A stretch of 32,882 bases of DNA from an uncultured Acidobacteriota bacterium (GCA_937900045.1 CALCEB010000018.1:1-32882), one strand, 5' to 3'. Counted from the stretch's first letter, positions 7,113 through 15,414 are shown. Notes: generated by a model not told the origin, from the sequence alone. A program made the numbers and translations.

Positions 7113-7696
7113 AAACTATTCGAAGAAGCGCCAAGACCAACCGCAGAGACTCCGCGCAACGCTTCGAGACAACGGGGCGCAGCCAGGGCGCTGATCAAGT
7201 CCATGCGGGTAAGTTTTCCTCCCGCGTGGGTTTTGGGAATGACGTTCACCGGCTGGTTAAGGGAAGAAAGCTGATTTTGGGTGGAGTTGAAATCCCCTTC
7301 GGCAAAGGTTCTTTCGGGCATTCGGACGGTGACGCCCTGACTCATGCGGTTTGCGATGCGCTGCTGGGCGCTGCGGCGCTGGGAGACATCGGCCGCCACT
7401 TCCCGGACACTTCACCGCGCTGGCGCAATGCCTCCAGCCTTCGCTTCCTCACTGACGTTTGCAAGCTGCTGGATCGTACCGGATTCAGGGTCGTGAACGT
7501 GGATGCAACGATCAGCCTGGAGAAGCCTAAGCTTGCTCCTCACATCGATCGAATGCGAACCTGCTTGGCAAAAGCGCTCGGGATTCGGTTGGATCAAGTC
7601 AGCGTGAAAGCCAAGAGCGGCGAGGGAATCGGCGAGATTGGACGGAGCGAAGCCGTGAAAGCGGAGGCAGTGGCGTTGTTAATCAAGGAAGATTGA
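7073..7696 (+). CDS. ispF: 2-C-methyl-D-erythritol 2,4-cyclodiphosphate synthase IspF
   Basis: The enzyme cyclises CDP-ME 2-phosphate to MEcPP, the fifth MEP-pathway step, normally as a homotrimer with zinc. The core begins VGFGNDVHRL, with the zinc-binding DxH. It continues through FGHSDGDALTHAVCDALLGAAAL (the second zinc-binding histidine), DIGRHFPDT and KAKSGEGIGEIGRSEAVKAEAVALL. Families are about 155-160 aa. The reading from ATG 7073 gives 207 aa, with some 50 extra basic residues overlapping ispD by 40 nt. An in-frame GTG at 7226 would give a normal-length protein but lacks a visible ribosome binding site, so the true start is unresolved. The catalytic region looks complete. Confidence 0.92.
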   Translation: MAAGHHQHTRSRVKTIRRSAKTNRRDSAQRFETTGRSQGADQVHAGKFSSRVGFGNDVHRLVKGRKLILGGVEIPFGKGSFGHSDGDALTHAVCDALLGAAALGDIGRHFPDTSPRWRNASSLRFLTDVCKLLDRTGFRVVNVDATISLEKPKLAPHIDRMRTCLAKALGIRLDQVSVKAKSGEGIGEIGRSEAVKAEAVALLIKED

Positions 7697-7737
7697 CTCT
7701 CCGCCTTGTCAAACCTCCTTCACACCCATGCAATTCG

Positions 7738-8760
7738 TTAGCCCAACCACTGCGGGTTGTGATACGTACCGTCAAACTGGTGGGTGTTCTTGAATGGCTC
7801 ATACTTCCCGGAGGCGCCCGCAACGGCCGTTTTCTGAAGTAACACCGCTATCTGTTCGTGAGTGAGCGGCTTGAAAGTGCGCGCGGCTTCCAATGCCTGG
7901 TGAACGCGGTCCAGGCTCTCCATCCCGTTGATCACCACTGAAGTCGGCAGGTTCATGGCATAGTGTAGGCATTCGATGGGTGTCACCGTCTTGCTCTCCA
8001 GAATAATGCCGTTGGCCATCGGCTTCATGCCCAACACTCCGATTTTATGTTCCACCAGCACTGGCACAACTTTCTTCTGAAAACTGTGGTAGTGGGCATC
8101 CATGATGTTGAGCGGCATTTGAACGGCGTCAAATGTAAAGTTGTGGGCGAAGGCGGTGTGCAACATCTTGAGATGAATATCCGGATCTTTGTGTCCGGTG
8201 AAGCCGATGTAGCGGATCTTTCCCGCCTTTCTGGCTTCCATCGCCGCATGGATAGAGCCGTCCGGGCCAAAGATGCGCTCCGGGTCCGTGGGCCGGATGA
8301 CCTCATGAAATTGCAACAGGTCAATGTGATCGGTTTGTAAGCGACGCAAGGAATCATCAATCTGCTTGGCTGCCACGCTCTTCACCTGTCCGTCAATCTT
8401 GGTCATCAGGAAGACTTTCTGGCGGTATCCGTCACGCAGCCCTTTGCCCATGCGGATTTCGCTCTCGCCGCCGTTATAATCCCAACAATTGTCCATGAAG
8501 ATAATCCCGTTATCGATGGCGGTGCGAATAATCTGAATGCTCTCGCTCACCTCTTTCTGGATTCCGATGTGATAACCGCCAAGACCAATGGCTGAAACCT
8601 TTTCACCCGACCGTCCCAACGTGCGGTAGGGCATCGCGCCGCTGGATGCCGCGGCCAATTTCTGCCCGCCTTCAAACAGCTTGCCTGCCGCGCCGGCTCC
8701 GGCAACGCTCAGCGCCATTTTCTCAAGGAACTTGCGGCGATCTTGTTTTTCGCTCGTCAT
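7738..8760 (-). CDS. Tat-exported aldo/keto reductase
   Basis: This 340-aa protein starts with the twin-arginine signal DRRKFLEKMALSVAGAGAAG (residues 7-26), so it is probably exported folded. The aldo/keto reductase barrel follows: YRTLGRSGEKVSAIGLGG (45-62), catalytic D90 and Y95 in MDNCWDY, K121 in TKIDG, and H152 in LLQFHE. The tetrad is therefore intact. YIGFTGHKDP and GVLGMKPMANG are typical of the bacterial AKR subgroup that includes ferredoxin-like 'predicted oxidoreductases', but no C-terminal iron-sulfur cysteines are present. ATG 8760 is chosen because GGAGG lies 9 nt upstream and the Tat motif sits at the right distance. Substrate is unknown. It is convergent with ispF across a 40-bp gap. 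Confidence 0.9.
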   Translation of the reverse strand: MTSEKQDRRKFLEKMALSVAGAGAAGKLFEGGQKLAAASSGAMPYRTLGRSGEKVSAIGLGGYHIGIQKEVSESIQIIRTAIDNGIIFMDNCWDYNGGESEIRMGKGLRDGYRQKVFLMTKIDGQVKSVAAKQIDDSLRRLQTDHIDLLQFHEVIRPTDPERIFGPDGSIHAAMEARKAGKIRYIGFTGHKDPDIHLKMLHTAFAHNFTFDAVQMPLNIMDAHYHSFQKKVVPVLVEHKIGVLGMKPMANGIILESKTVTPIECLHYAMNLPTSVVINGMESLDRVHQALEAARTFKPLTHEQIAVLLQKTAVAGASGKYEPFKNTHQFDGTYHNPQWLG

Positions 8761-8875
8761 GGGAAGTGGCCTCCAAATCAGTTTGGGTTCAAACGAAGAA
8801 TGGAAATCCGGGCAACCCTTCACGCCGCGAATTCAACTTATATCTTACTTCATTCGCAACCGGGCCGCAGCATTG

Positions 8876-9982
8876 CTATCGTCCTGCCGGCGCCGAGGAC
8901 GAGTGAGCGCGGCGCAGGGCAGATTGCACCATCATGAATTCCCCAACCTTATTCAAATCGAGCATTCCCACCAGGTGGCCGTCATGCTCGACGGGGACGG
9001 AGCGGGAACGCGATTTGTGAAGAAGGCTGAGGGCATGTTCGAGCATGTCGTGCGAGTCTGCGATGTCAAAATCGCGGCGCATCACATCGCGGACGAGCGC
9101 GGAGGATCCGTCCTTAGCCAGAGTTCGCATCATGTCCTCTCGAGTAAGGACACCCAGTACGTGGTCGCCGAAAACCACGGGGAAATCTTGCTGCCAGCCG
9201 GCCAGAATGTGGTCGACGGCTTGGGCCAAGGTATCCTCCGGCTTGAGAGTCTGGAAATCCTTCAGCATGACCCGTTGCACGGGAATGCCGCCGAGCGAAG
9301 TCTTGATGAGAGCCGTTGAGGCTTCAGCGTCCGCGCCCATCCACACAAAGAGGGCGATGAAAAGCAGGAAAGGATCGCTGAACAATCCAATGAAGCCAAA
9401 AACCAGAGCCATGGCTTGGCCGATGTGAGCGGCCCATTGCGTGGCGCGTGTATATTCCATGCGGGTGGCAAGCAAGGCGCGCAGCACCCGGCCGCCGTCC
9501 ATGGGAAAAGCGGGAAGCAGGTTGAAACCGGCCAGCCACACGTTCACGGCCATGAGCTTTTCCACAAAATCGCCGCCCATCAACCGCACGTTCTCGAATC
9601 CGGCATGGATGCCGAGCGCGGTGAGGATCGCAAAAAGTCCTCCGGCGATGACCACATTCACCGCCGGACCGGCCAGCGCCACCACCAGTTCCTGCTTCGG
9701 ATCTTCCGGCATGCGCTCCAACCGCGCCACGCCGCCGATGGGTAGCAGAATAATGTCCCGCGTCTTGATCCCATACCGCCGCGCCGTCAGCGCATGGCCC
9801 AACTCATGCAGAACGACACAGGCAAAAATCACGAGGATGAAGAAAACGCCGCTCGCTGCCGCTGCCAGACTGTGACCTTCATAAAGGTCAGTGAAGAGGA
9901 TGAATAGAATCAGCAGCAGGAAGGTGGCGTGCATGTAAACCGTAATGCCCGCAAGTCTGCCGATTTTCCATGACCATCGCAT
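8876..9982 (-). CDS. Site-2 protease family (M50) membrane metalloprotease with CBS domains
   Basis: This 368-aa intramembrane zinc protease has hydrophobic helices at about 12-30 and 45-58, the zinc motif HELGH (59-63), and the second-metal motif FNLLPAFPMDGGRVLRAL (153-170), whose Asp is the third ligand. Further helices run to about 220. From about 235 to the end it has two CBS repeats (VQRVMLKDFQTLKPEDTL, FGDHVLGVLTRED, VRDVMRRDFDIADS, VPVEHDGHLVGMLDL), which usually bind adenine nucleotides and gate activity. This is the group III S2P layout (SpoIVFB/Rv2625c-like). Start ATG 9982 has GGAGG 7 nt upstream; a longer reading from 10015 adds 11 residues without support. Substrate is unknown; no anti-sigma factor gene is adjacent. 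Confidence 0.92.
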   Translation of the reverse strand: MRWSWKIGRLAGITVYMHATFLLLILFILFTDLYEGHSLAAAASGVFFILVIFACVVLHELGHALTARRYGIKTRDIILLPIGGVARLERMPEDPKQELVVALAGPAVNVVIAGGLFAILTALGIHAGFENVRLMGGDFVEKLMAVNVWLAGFNLLPAFPMDGGRVLRALLATRMEYTRATQWAAHIGQAMALVFGFIGLFSDPFLLFIALFVWMGADAEASTALIKTSLGGIPVQRVMLKDFQTLKPEDTLAQAVDHILAGWQQDFPVVFGDHVLGVLTREDMMRTLAKDGSSALVRDVMRRDFDIADSHDMLEHALSLLHKSRSRSVPVEHDGHLVGMLDLNKVGEFMMVQSALRRAHSSSAPAGR

Positions 9983-10271
9983 CCCATCGCCTCCGCAAGG
10001 CTTTCCAGTCCCCACGCCGGGTCGAGGCCCGATCCACTGAATTCAGTTTGCCCTGCTTGCGCCAGGTTCGCAACCGTTTCCTGCACACGCCTCACCACAA
10101 TACCCATCACGCCTCCGAGATACGGCATTCCTCAATGTGGTTCGAGGACCGGTTGTGTAAGCCCGAAGCAATCGTGACCTTCCTTAACTCAGACATAGGA
10201 TGAATCTAGCGGCGGCGCGGTGCCGAGGCTACAAAGAACCAAGCCGGCAGCGAACCTGGCGAGAGATCGGT

Positions 10272-10330
10272 TCTTAGGGTTCGTTCCAAACCTCGATCCT
10301 TTGTTTTCATACACTCTTAGGGTTCGTTCC
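10272..10330. repeat. Two 16-bp direct repeats, 43-bp period
   Basis: TCTTAGGGTTCGTTCC occurs at 10272-10287 and again, identically, at 10315-10330. The 27 bp between them includes CCTCGATCCTTTGTTTTCA, which resembles the core of the 70-bp repeat at 10760 with a few bases missing. The tract may be a decayed third copy of that repeat. Confidence 0.6.
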
Positions 10331-10759
10331 GAAAATCACGTAAGCTTCTCTTTTCGGCGGGATTAAGACCCCGACCTTCCGTTGGGACAGCGAACCGGGT
10401 GAGGAGTAGGTTCTGGCCCTTCCGGCTTCTTAGTGAGGCGGTACTGCCTCCCAGGGCTTCAGTATGGGCTGAATACCCCAACGCCACCTTTCCTGACAAT
10501 TTTTGTCGCCCCGCTCTGCCGATGACCTGATCCCACCATCCCATCCGCTGAGCTGGCACATCCCATTTTCGTTCTGAGGGGACAACCTGGGCCGCGTGCT
10601 GTCTCTGGAAGACTGCCGGGGCAAACCCAATTCCCATTGCACGCAACCCATAATCCACTGATTCTAAATAAATTGTGTGGCTTTGCCCCGGAAATCGAAG
10701 CAACTTACTCATAATAATTGCCTTAGTTGATTATTCAATGGTTTTACTAATGGCTTTGA

Positions 10760-10829
10760 ATGGGTTTGGTCCTCGAGTCGTCCTTTGTTTTCTATCGAGT
10801 TTGGGTTTGCCCCCCTAAACATTCTTTTT
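10760..10829 (+). repeat. Dispersed 70-bp repeat, copy 1
   Basis: The tract starts ATGGGTTTGGTCCTCGAGTC and reads through CCTTTGTTTTC and GAGTTTGGGTTT. By direct alignment, about 60 of 70 positions match the reverse complement of 28473-28542, including 20 identical bases at the start. No gene motif is present. It lies in a non-coding stretch beside REP-like sequence and transposase debris. Confidence 0.75.
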
Positions 10830-10978
10830 CACGCGAACCGCCTCTCCCGGTCTCGAATCGGGTGGGCACAGACCGCGAGCCGCGCACCCATTTTCCACAA
10901 CGTCTCGGAGGACAATTTTTGTCATCCTAACCTTTCCTCACCCTGCAAAATACCTCTGTTTCGAGCGTCGCAACCGAG

Positions 10979-11050
10979 GTAGCGCCGGCATTCCTTCGCT
11001 CCGCTCCAGGCAGGCTCTGGCAGCAAATGCCGCCGGGACAGCGGCGCTAC
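10979..11050. repeat. REP-like inverted pair
   Basis: The left arm is GTAGCGCCGGCATT (10979-10992). The right arm ends GGCGCTAC at 11050. Reverse complemented, it is the same 14 bases with an 11-bp insertion (GCTGTCCCGGC) in the middle. The GTAGCGC head and GC-rich stem match the style of REP/BIME elements. A REP-associated transposase remnant begins about 170 bp downstream. Confidence 0.55.
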
Positions 11051-11218
11051 GGTTCCGAACCCACATCGAATGTATATCATTTTAGCCAAGGCGGAGTGCA
11101 GGGATGGAAAAAGTGTTTTGCATCGATGCGATACATTGTATACAGGGGACAGGTGGTCCATGCTTGGCATGGTAAAGATTGTGCCGCTTGGTTGGCGTGA
11201 AAATGCACGGGTGGCGAC

Positions 11219-11348
11219 GACACAATACGTGCATAACAATCCCGTGAAGCGAGGACTGGTAAGCCAGCCGTGGGATTGGCAGTGGTCAAGTTGGCGGTTC
11301 TACCATCTGAAAGACTCTTCGATTCTGGCGATGGACAGAATGCCTTGA
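11219..11348 (+). pseudogene. REP-associated tyrosine transposase (Y1_Tnp), C-terminal remnant
   Basis: About 43 codons read TTQYVHNNPVKRGLV, then QPWDWQWSSWRFY and DRMP-stop. The YxHNNPVKxGLV plus DWxWSS motif is the standard C-terminal signature of RAYT/Transposase_17 proteins. The catalytic HUH domain and tyrosine are absent: upstream, the frame has no recognisable RAYT sequence. It is a remnant, and the nearby REP-like repeats are plausible former substrates of such an enzyme. Confidence 0.8.
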
Positions 11349-11569
11349 GATCCGACTGGTGGGCGCGACGACATGAACGGCGATGTCGTCGCCACCCGCG
11401 AAAACTCAATCAGGACATATCTGACCGTTAGCATGTGAGGCGCTCGGAATGTCCCCCACCATACGCTTCTACGACAAGTCGAGTAAGCCAGAGAAAGCCG
11501 ACGCCACCGGGGAATTTGGAGCGGAGCAATGTAGCGCGGCGTCTCTGCGCTGCGCTATGCGCTGAGGTG

Positions 11570-13141
11570 TCACAGCGTTTTAAGAAAGGCAATCAGCGCC
11601 TGCTTGTCGCCAGGGGAAAGGTTAAGACCGAACTGGTGCCCCTTCACGGCATACGTTTTTGCGCCGTAGGGTTTGAAGCCCGTGGGGACGTAGTCGTCGC
11701 GTGTGCGGCGCGGGTCAAACCAGTCTTCCAGCGTCGCGCACCAGCCGCTGTGCCCGAACATGCTCCGATACCACACGCCTTTGAGCGACGGCACCTTGTA
11801 GTAGCCCGTGCCGCGGCGAGTCCTCAGCGCGAGGTTCGGATCGGTGCCGACCGAAATGGGCAGGATGTCGTACTTCTTTTCGGCGCCCGGCGGCGGCGTG
11901 AAACCCTCGGCCAGCGTCAGCTTGTTGTTCGTGTAAAGCGGAGGAGTGTGGCAGCCGGCGCAGCCTTCGCGGTTGAAAACTTTCTGGCCGTGCGCCGCCA
12001 GCGCATCGAACTTATTGGGATTGGGCGGCGGCTTGAGGGAGTAAACATAAAGCGCAAGGGCGTAGAGTTGCTCGTCGCTATATCGGTCCGGCTGAGTCCG
12101 GAGGGGATCCAGCTTGTCGGGGGCGGGCAGCGTCTTGAAGCCGGGAGGGCCATCCGGCACAAACCCGTCGAAGCTGGCAAGATCGTCGCCTCCCTGGTTG
12201 AGCGCTGCGTAGCGCATCAGGTCCACGATGCCGCGATGCTGCTGCAAACCGGTGCGGTCAAGATAATGACGGTCCTCGACGCCGATGAGGTCCGGCACCT
12301 GAACCGGGAAGAAAGGGCTTGATCGGTGGCGAGCCATTACGCCGGCGGGAATGGCCTCATGGGCGGAGGCGATCTCGCCAGCAGACATCTGGAGCAGGCG
12401 CGCCTGCGGGTCAGGATTGAGCCACGGTGCTCCATACAGGCGGTAATTGCCCAGGCGCACGTCCCTCACAGCCTCAGGCGGGAGCTTCCGGAATCTGAAA
12501 CCCAGCGCCGGATCAAACGGGAAAGTTCCTTGTGCACCTTTGATCACCGTGCCATCCGGCATCAGCCGCGTGTGGCATGAGGCGCACGAAAGGCTGCCGA
12601 CTTCAACTTGCCCTTTCTTCCTGATGACGTAGCGATAGCCGGGCAGCGTGCCGTCCTTTGCAGACGGGGCCCCGACGCTCGACCACCAGATGGGATTATG
12701 CACGTCTGAGGTCGTAAGGACTGCCTTGACCCCCTGGTACCCGATCGACGCGTCGAACACGATCTCCCCGGCCTTTATCCAGTCTGCCTCCGTCTGTAGC
12801 GGCGGTCTATGACCCCCGTCATCCCAGACAATTACCGGCTCTTGCTGGTTCAGCCAATCCATGTAGCCGGGCGGCTCGTGGCCGGGGGCATAAATGGGAT
12901 AGCTTTTGAAGATGGGCCGCACCGGAATCTTGTAATAGTAATCGGAGGAGACGTGCTTGGGCGAGCCGATGGGGTTTGCCAGCGGTACCTCCAGCGTGGC
13001 CATCGCCTGATCGTCCCAAGTCTTAGGAATTTGACGTGCGGCAACGACTCGCTCCTGTGCCCGGCTGGGCTGAGTCGCAGTTGTGACGCCCGGCAGCAAG
13101 ACGAGATAGACCAGAGCCAATGCGCGGCTTACTGCTCGCAT
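11570..13141 (-). CDS. Exported di-heme c-type cytochrome
   Basis: This 523-aa protein has a Sec signal peptide (MRAVSRALALVYLVLLPGVT, cleavage near residue 22-30) and two CxxCH heme sites: CASCH at 186-190 and CAGCH at 394-398. The second half resembles bacterial di-heme peroxidase-like proteins: GQKVFNREGCAGCHTPPLYTNN, then YYKVPSLKGVWYRSMFGHSG as the usual distal segment before a tLeDWFDP block. Size and wide heme spacing (about 208 residues) also recall RoxA/RoxB-type rubber oxygenases, so peroxidase, oxygenase or electron carrier are all possible. It is periplasmic. ATG 13141 has AGGAGG 6 nt upstream. It is the second gene of an operon, 42 nt after the CxxCH/ankyrin fusion. Single Cys468 (GWCATLEDW) is unexplained. 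Confidence 0.85.
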   Translation of the reverse strand: MRAVSRALALVYLVLLPGVTTATQPSRAQERVVAARQIPKTWDDQAMATLEVPLANPIGSPKHVSSDYYYKIPVRPIFKSYPIYAPGHEPPGYMDWLNQQEPVIVWDDGGHRPPLQTEADWIKAGEIVFDASIGYQGVKAVLTTSDVHNPIWWSSVGAPSAKDGTLPGYRYVIRKKGQVEVGSLSCASCHTRLMPDGTVIKGAQGTFPFDPALGFRFRKLPPEAVRDVRLGNYRLYGAPWLNPDPQARLLQMSAGEIASAHEAIPAGVMARHRSSPFFPVQVPDLIGVEDRHYLDRTGLQQHRGIVDLMRYAALNQGGDDLASFDGFVPDGPPGFKTLPAPDKLDPLRTQPDRYSDEQLYALALYVYSLKPPPNPNKFDALAAHGQKVFNREGCAGCHTPPLYTNNKLTLAEGFTPPPGAEKKYDILPISVGTDPNLALRTRRGTGYYKVPSLKGVWYRSMFGHSGWCATLEDWFDPRRTRDDYVPTGFKPYGAKTYAVKGHQFGLNLSPGDKQALIAFLKTL

Positions 13142-13183
13142 GGAAGGCCTCCTGATTGGCTGCCGCCCTGTGCGAATTCGGAG

Positions 13184-14878
13184 CTAAGGTTTTCCGCCCG
13201 CGCTTTCCAGGGCAGCTCGCAGGTAAGGAAAATCGCGAGCCTGCGCCAGAGCCGTCTTGCCGGTTTTGTCCTTCAGGTTCGGATCGGCGCCGGCCTGTAG
13301 CAGCGCTGTCGCGGTCTCGGCATCGCCAAAGTCGATGGTCGCCGCATAGAGAAGGGGCGTGTAGCCGAAGCGATCCACCGCATTCACGTCCGCCCCGCCT
13401 GCGAGCAAGACCTTCACCACATCCGCGTGGTGGGCCACCACCGCCCAATGCAGCGGGGTCATGCTGTCTGCGTCTTTCTCGCGGACATCGGCTCCGCCCG
13501 CCAGCAGGAGCTTCACGGACTCCGAGGTGCCCAGATAAGTTGTTGCTACCATCAAGGCGGTGTAGCCGGACTTGGCTTTCGCGCGCACGTCAGCGCCACG
13601 GTCGATAAGCAGCTTCACTTTCTCCGCGTCCGGCGCGGCCATCATGAGGAGGGTAGTACCCTGCGCGGTCCTGCTGTTGGGATTGAGGCCGCCGTCCAGC
13701 GCCGTCTTCAGCTCTGCCGCCGTGCCAAAGAGCGCAGTCTCCATCCACGGCTGCAATCCTTTGGGCGAAAGGGCGGTAAGCGGCCGTGGGAGGGCCGGGG
13801 TGGCCGCCTTGGGCAGAGCCAGCATGAGCGCAATGGCCGCCCAGCAGGTAGCGTCTGTGGAAAGGAACTGGTCGTGTCCATAGGGAAAGCCGGTTTCCAA
13901 ATAGGGCGGACTGACAGCGGCGGGCGAGAGCATCCGCGTGTGTACGCGCCAAGCGCCCCGTTCGTCCTGGGTGGCTAGGAGGTATTGCAAGCCTTTCCGC
14001 CAGGCCGGGTTGGTGACTGGAACCCCGCCGGCCTCGTGAAGCGCCACCAACGCCTCGCCGGTGGAGTAAGCATCGGGCTGCATGTGGGGGAGCTCGGCCC
14101 ATCCGCCGCCCGGTCGCTGAAGAGCCATCAGCTCGGCTGCGGCGCGCTTCGTTTCATCTCCAGTCGCGCCCGCCCAGTACAGGCCGAACAGGCGATACGT
14201 TGAGTCCTCGGTGGATTGCGGTCGGGCGGTGAGCAACCACGCTTTGGCGCGGGCCAGACGCTCCGCTGTTTCCTGGCGAAGCTGGGCGGGCATATACAAT
14301 TGGACCGCGCGCGCGGCCAAGGCCGTGGCCGTGAAAAGGCTATAGGATTGTGGCGGCCGGTCATCGCCGGTGGGCCAGTGGCCGTCAGCCCGCTGCCAGT
14401 TGGCGACGCGCCGGGCATAGGCGGCGGTGACCAGATTGGGTTGCACTCCGGCAGCATGCGCGGCGATCAGCGCCCACCCGTCCGAGGGCGCCGGATCGAT
14501 AATCATGGGGTCCTGCACGGCGCTGTCGATGGACGAGAAATCAGGGACCGTCAGCAGTCCTTTGGTAGCCACCTGGCTGGCCACTTTCTCATCGACCGGA
14601 ATTCCCCGCTCGCGAGCCGTTTGCCAGGCCAGCACCGGGAGAGCGTGGTCGTGGCACGAAAAGCAGACCATGAACTTGTAGAAGCCCGCCGACCCCTGCT
14701 GCGTTATGGCAGTGGCGCGGCTCGCGGCCGTTCGAATCTTGCCTGGTGATGCGTTCTGCGCGTGCAGCACCGGAACGAAAAGACAAAACACGAGTGCCTT
14801 GAGCACCGTCGAGCCCTTGAAAACCGGGTGTAGACTGGGATTTCCGTTTTCATTTCCTGCCCGACTCTTGATATTCAT
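13184..14878 (-). CDS. Exported CxxCH / alpha-toroid-like / ankyrin-repeat fusion protein
   Basis: This 564-aa protein has a signal-like hydrophobic stretch at about 25-40 (VLKALVFCLFVPVLHAQ). A single heme-type CFSCH motif sits at 72-76, in MVCFSCHDHALPVLAW. Next is a helical region (about 130-360) with three glycine/tryptophan turns, WQRADGHWP (161-169), LQRPGGGWAEL (253-263) and TQDERGAWRVH (303-313), spaced like the QW repeats of squalene-cyclase/prenyltransferase alpha-alpha toroids. About five ankyrin repeats follow (roughly 376-560), for example GYTALMVATTYLGTSESVKL and MTPLHWAVVAHHADVVKVLL. No cyclase DxDD catalytic motif is seen, so the toroid may be a scaffold. ATG 14878 is chosen because GGAGGGGG lies 4-5 nt upstream. 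It is the first gene of the operon with the di-heme cytochrome, suggesting a periplasmic redox complex. Exact function is unknown. Confidence 0.8.
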   Translation of the reverse strand: MNIKSRAGNENGNPSLHPVFKGSTVLKALVFCLFVPVLHAQNASPGKIRTAASRATAITQQGSAGFYKFMVCFSCHDHALPVLAWQTARERGIPVDEKVASQVATKGLLTVPDFSSIDSAVQDPMIIDPAPSDGWALIAAHAAGVQPNLVTAAYARRVANWQRADGHWPTGDDRPPQSYSLFTATALAARAVQLYMPAQLRQETAERLARAKAWLLTARPQSTEDSTYRLFGLYWAGATGDETKRAAAELMALQRPGGGWAELPHMQPDAYSTGEALVALHEAGGVPVTNPAWRKGLQYLLATQDERGAWRVHTRMLSPAAVSPPYLETGFPYGHDQFLSTDATCWAAIALMLALPKAATPALPRPLTALSPKGLQPWMETALFGTAAELKTALDGGLNPNSRTAQGTTLLMMAAPDAEKVKLLIDRGADVRAKAKSGYTALMVATTYLGTSESVKLLLAGGADVREKDADSMTPLHWAVVAHHADVVKVLLAGGADVNAVDRFGYTPLLYAATIDFGDAETATALLQAGADPNLKDKTGKTALAQARDFPYLRAALESAGGKP

Positions 14879-15414
14879 TTGACCCCCTCCGCTTGCAATC
14901 TTCGAGCCGCGTTTCCGCATGAACACGCCTGCATCACGCTCTCTGCGATTCGGGTGTGCGATGAGTTTGAAACGGATTTTCTAATTTGGCTCCCTACTGC
15001 CTCACATAATACACCCATCGACGGATTCCAGCGCACTTTTTTTCTTTAGCTGGGTCCAGGGGCACGGGACAGGGTCCCGGAAGATCGGTTAAAGGCCAAA
15101 CGGCGGCACGTATGCCGCACCCGCCTGTCATCCCGGGCTCTTCTCTTATCATCCTGCGCCCTTCGCCTGTCATTCTGAGCGTAGCGAAGAATCCCGGCAT
15201 TTCTGCTCAGAGTAAACTCCGCGAACCAACTCCAGTTCGTTCGTTGCCGGTGAAGAGGTCAAATACAGTGATTCTTCGCTCCGCTCAGAATGACGGTACG
15301 GGGCGCCTGGCTCAAACTCCCAGACTTCAGCGATGCTAGTAACCGCGGAAAGTGCCTTTCTGTCCGTGGCTGCGCGCTTGCATTAGCATCCTTGCGCCCG
15401 GCACGCGAGTCTGT
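14879..15414. other. Intergenic region with inverted CATTCTGAGC repeats
   Basis: This 536-bp stretch has no gene. The part next to 14878 must hold the promoter of the ankyrin/cytochrome operon, but no clear -35/-10 pair is visible. The centre carries the inverted repeat listed separately, and GGGAC-AGG-GTCCC forms a short stem near 15066-15079. Confidence 0.5.
15170..15293. repeat. 24-bp inverted repeat of the CATTCTGAGC type
   Basis: The left arm, 15170-15193, reads TCATTCTGAGCG then AGCGAAGAATC around one variable base. The right arm at 15270-15293 is its reverse complement with a single mismatch. The 76-bp loop is non-coding. This sequence type is a widespread intergenic repeat in many soil and aquatic bacteria. 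It lies upstream of the ankyrin operon and downstream of the DUF5677-like gene. Confidence 0.7.

Larger units (their letters stand above)
9983..11218. other. Gene-poor repeat-rich region
   Basis: About 1.2 kb carries no convincing gene. It holds two direct repeats (10272-10330), one copy of a 70-bp dispersed repeat (10760-10829), a REP-like inverted pair (10979-11050), and short palindromes GCATCGATGC and CATGCTTGGCATG between 11115 and 11175. A minus-strand open frame of 131 codons at 10317-10712 has no ribosome binding site, ends inside the direct repeat and shows no recognisable motif. It is not called. Confidence 0.6.

Noticed and set aside
9910..10128. 72-codon minus-strand open frame overlapping the site-2 protease start
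   Set aside because: Overlaps the start of a well-supported gene in another frame and has no recognisable motif.
10317..10712. 131-codon minus-strand open frame
   Set aside because: No ribosome binding site, no family motif, and its end runs into a direct repeat. It may be chance coding in a gene-poor region.
10850..10875. T-arm-like CCCGG-TCTCGAAT-CGGG suggesting a tRNA
   Set aside because: No matching acceptor, D or anticodon arms around it.
11449..11568. Short plus-strand reading MSPTIRFYDKSSKPEKADAT...
   Set aside because: 39 codons with no ribosome binding site or known family; possibly a fragment, not supportable.
11570..12322. Long plus-strand open frame from 11435 and others antisense to the cytochrome
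   Set aside because: Antisense shadow of a gene with two CxxCH motifs and a signal peptide.
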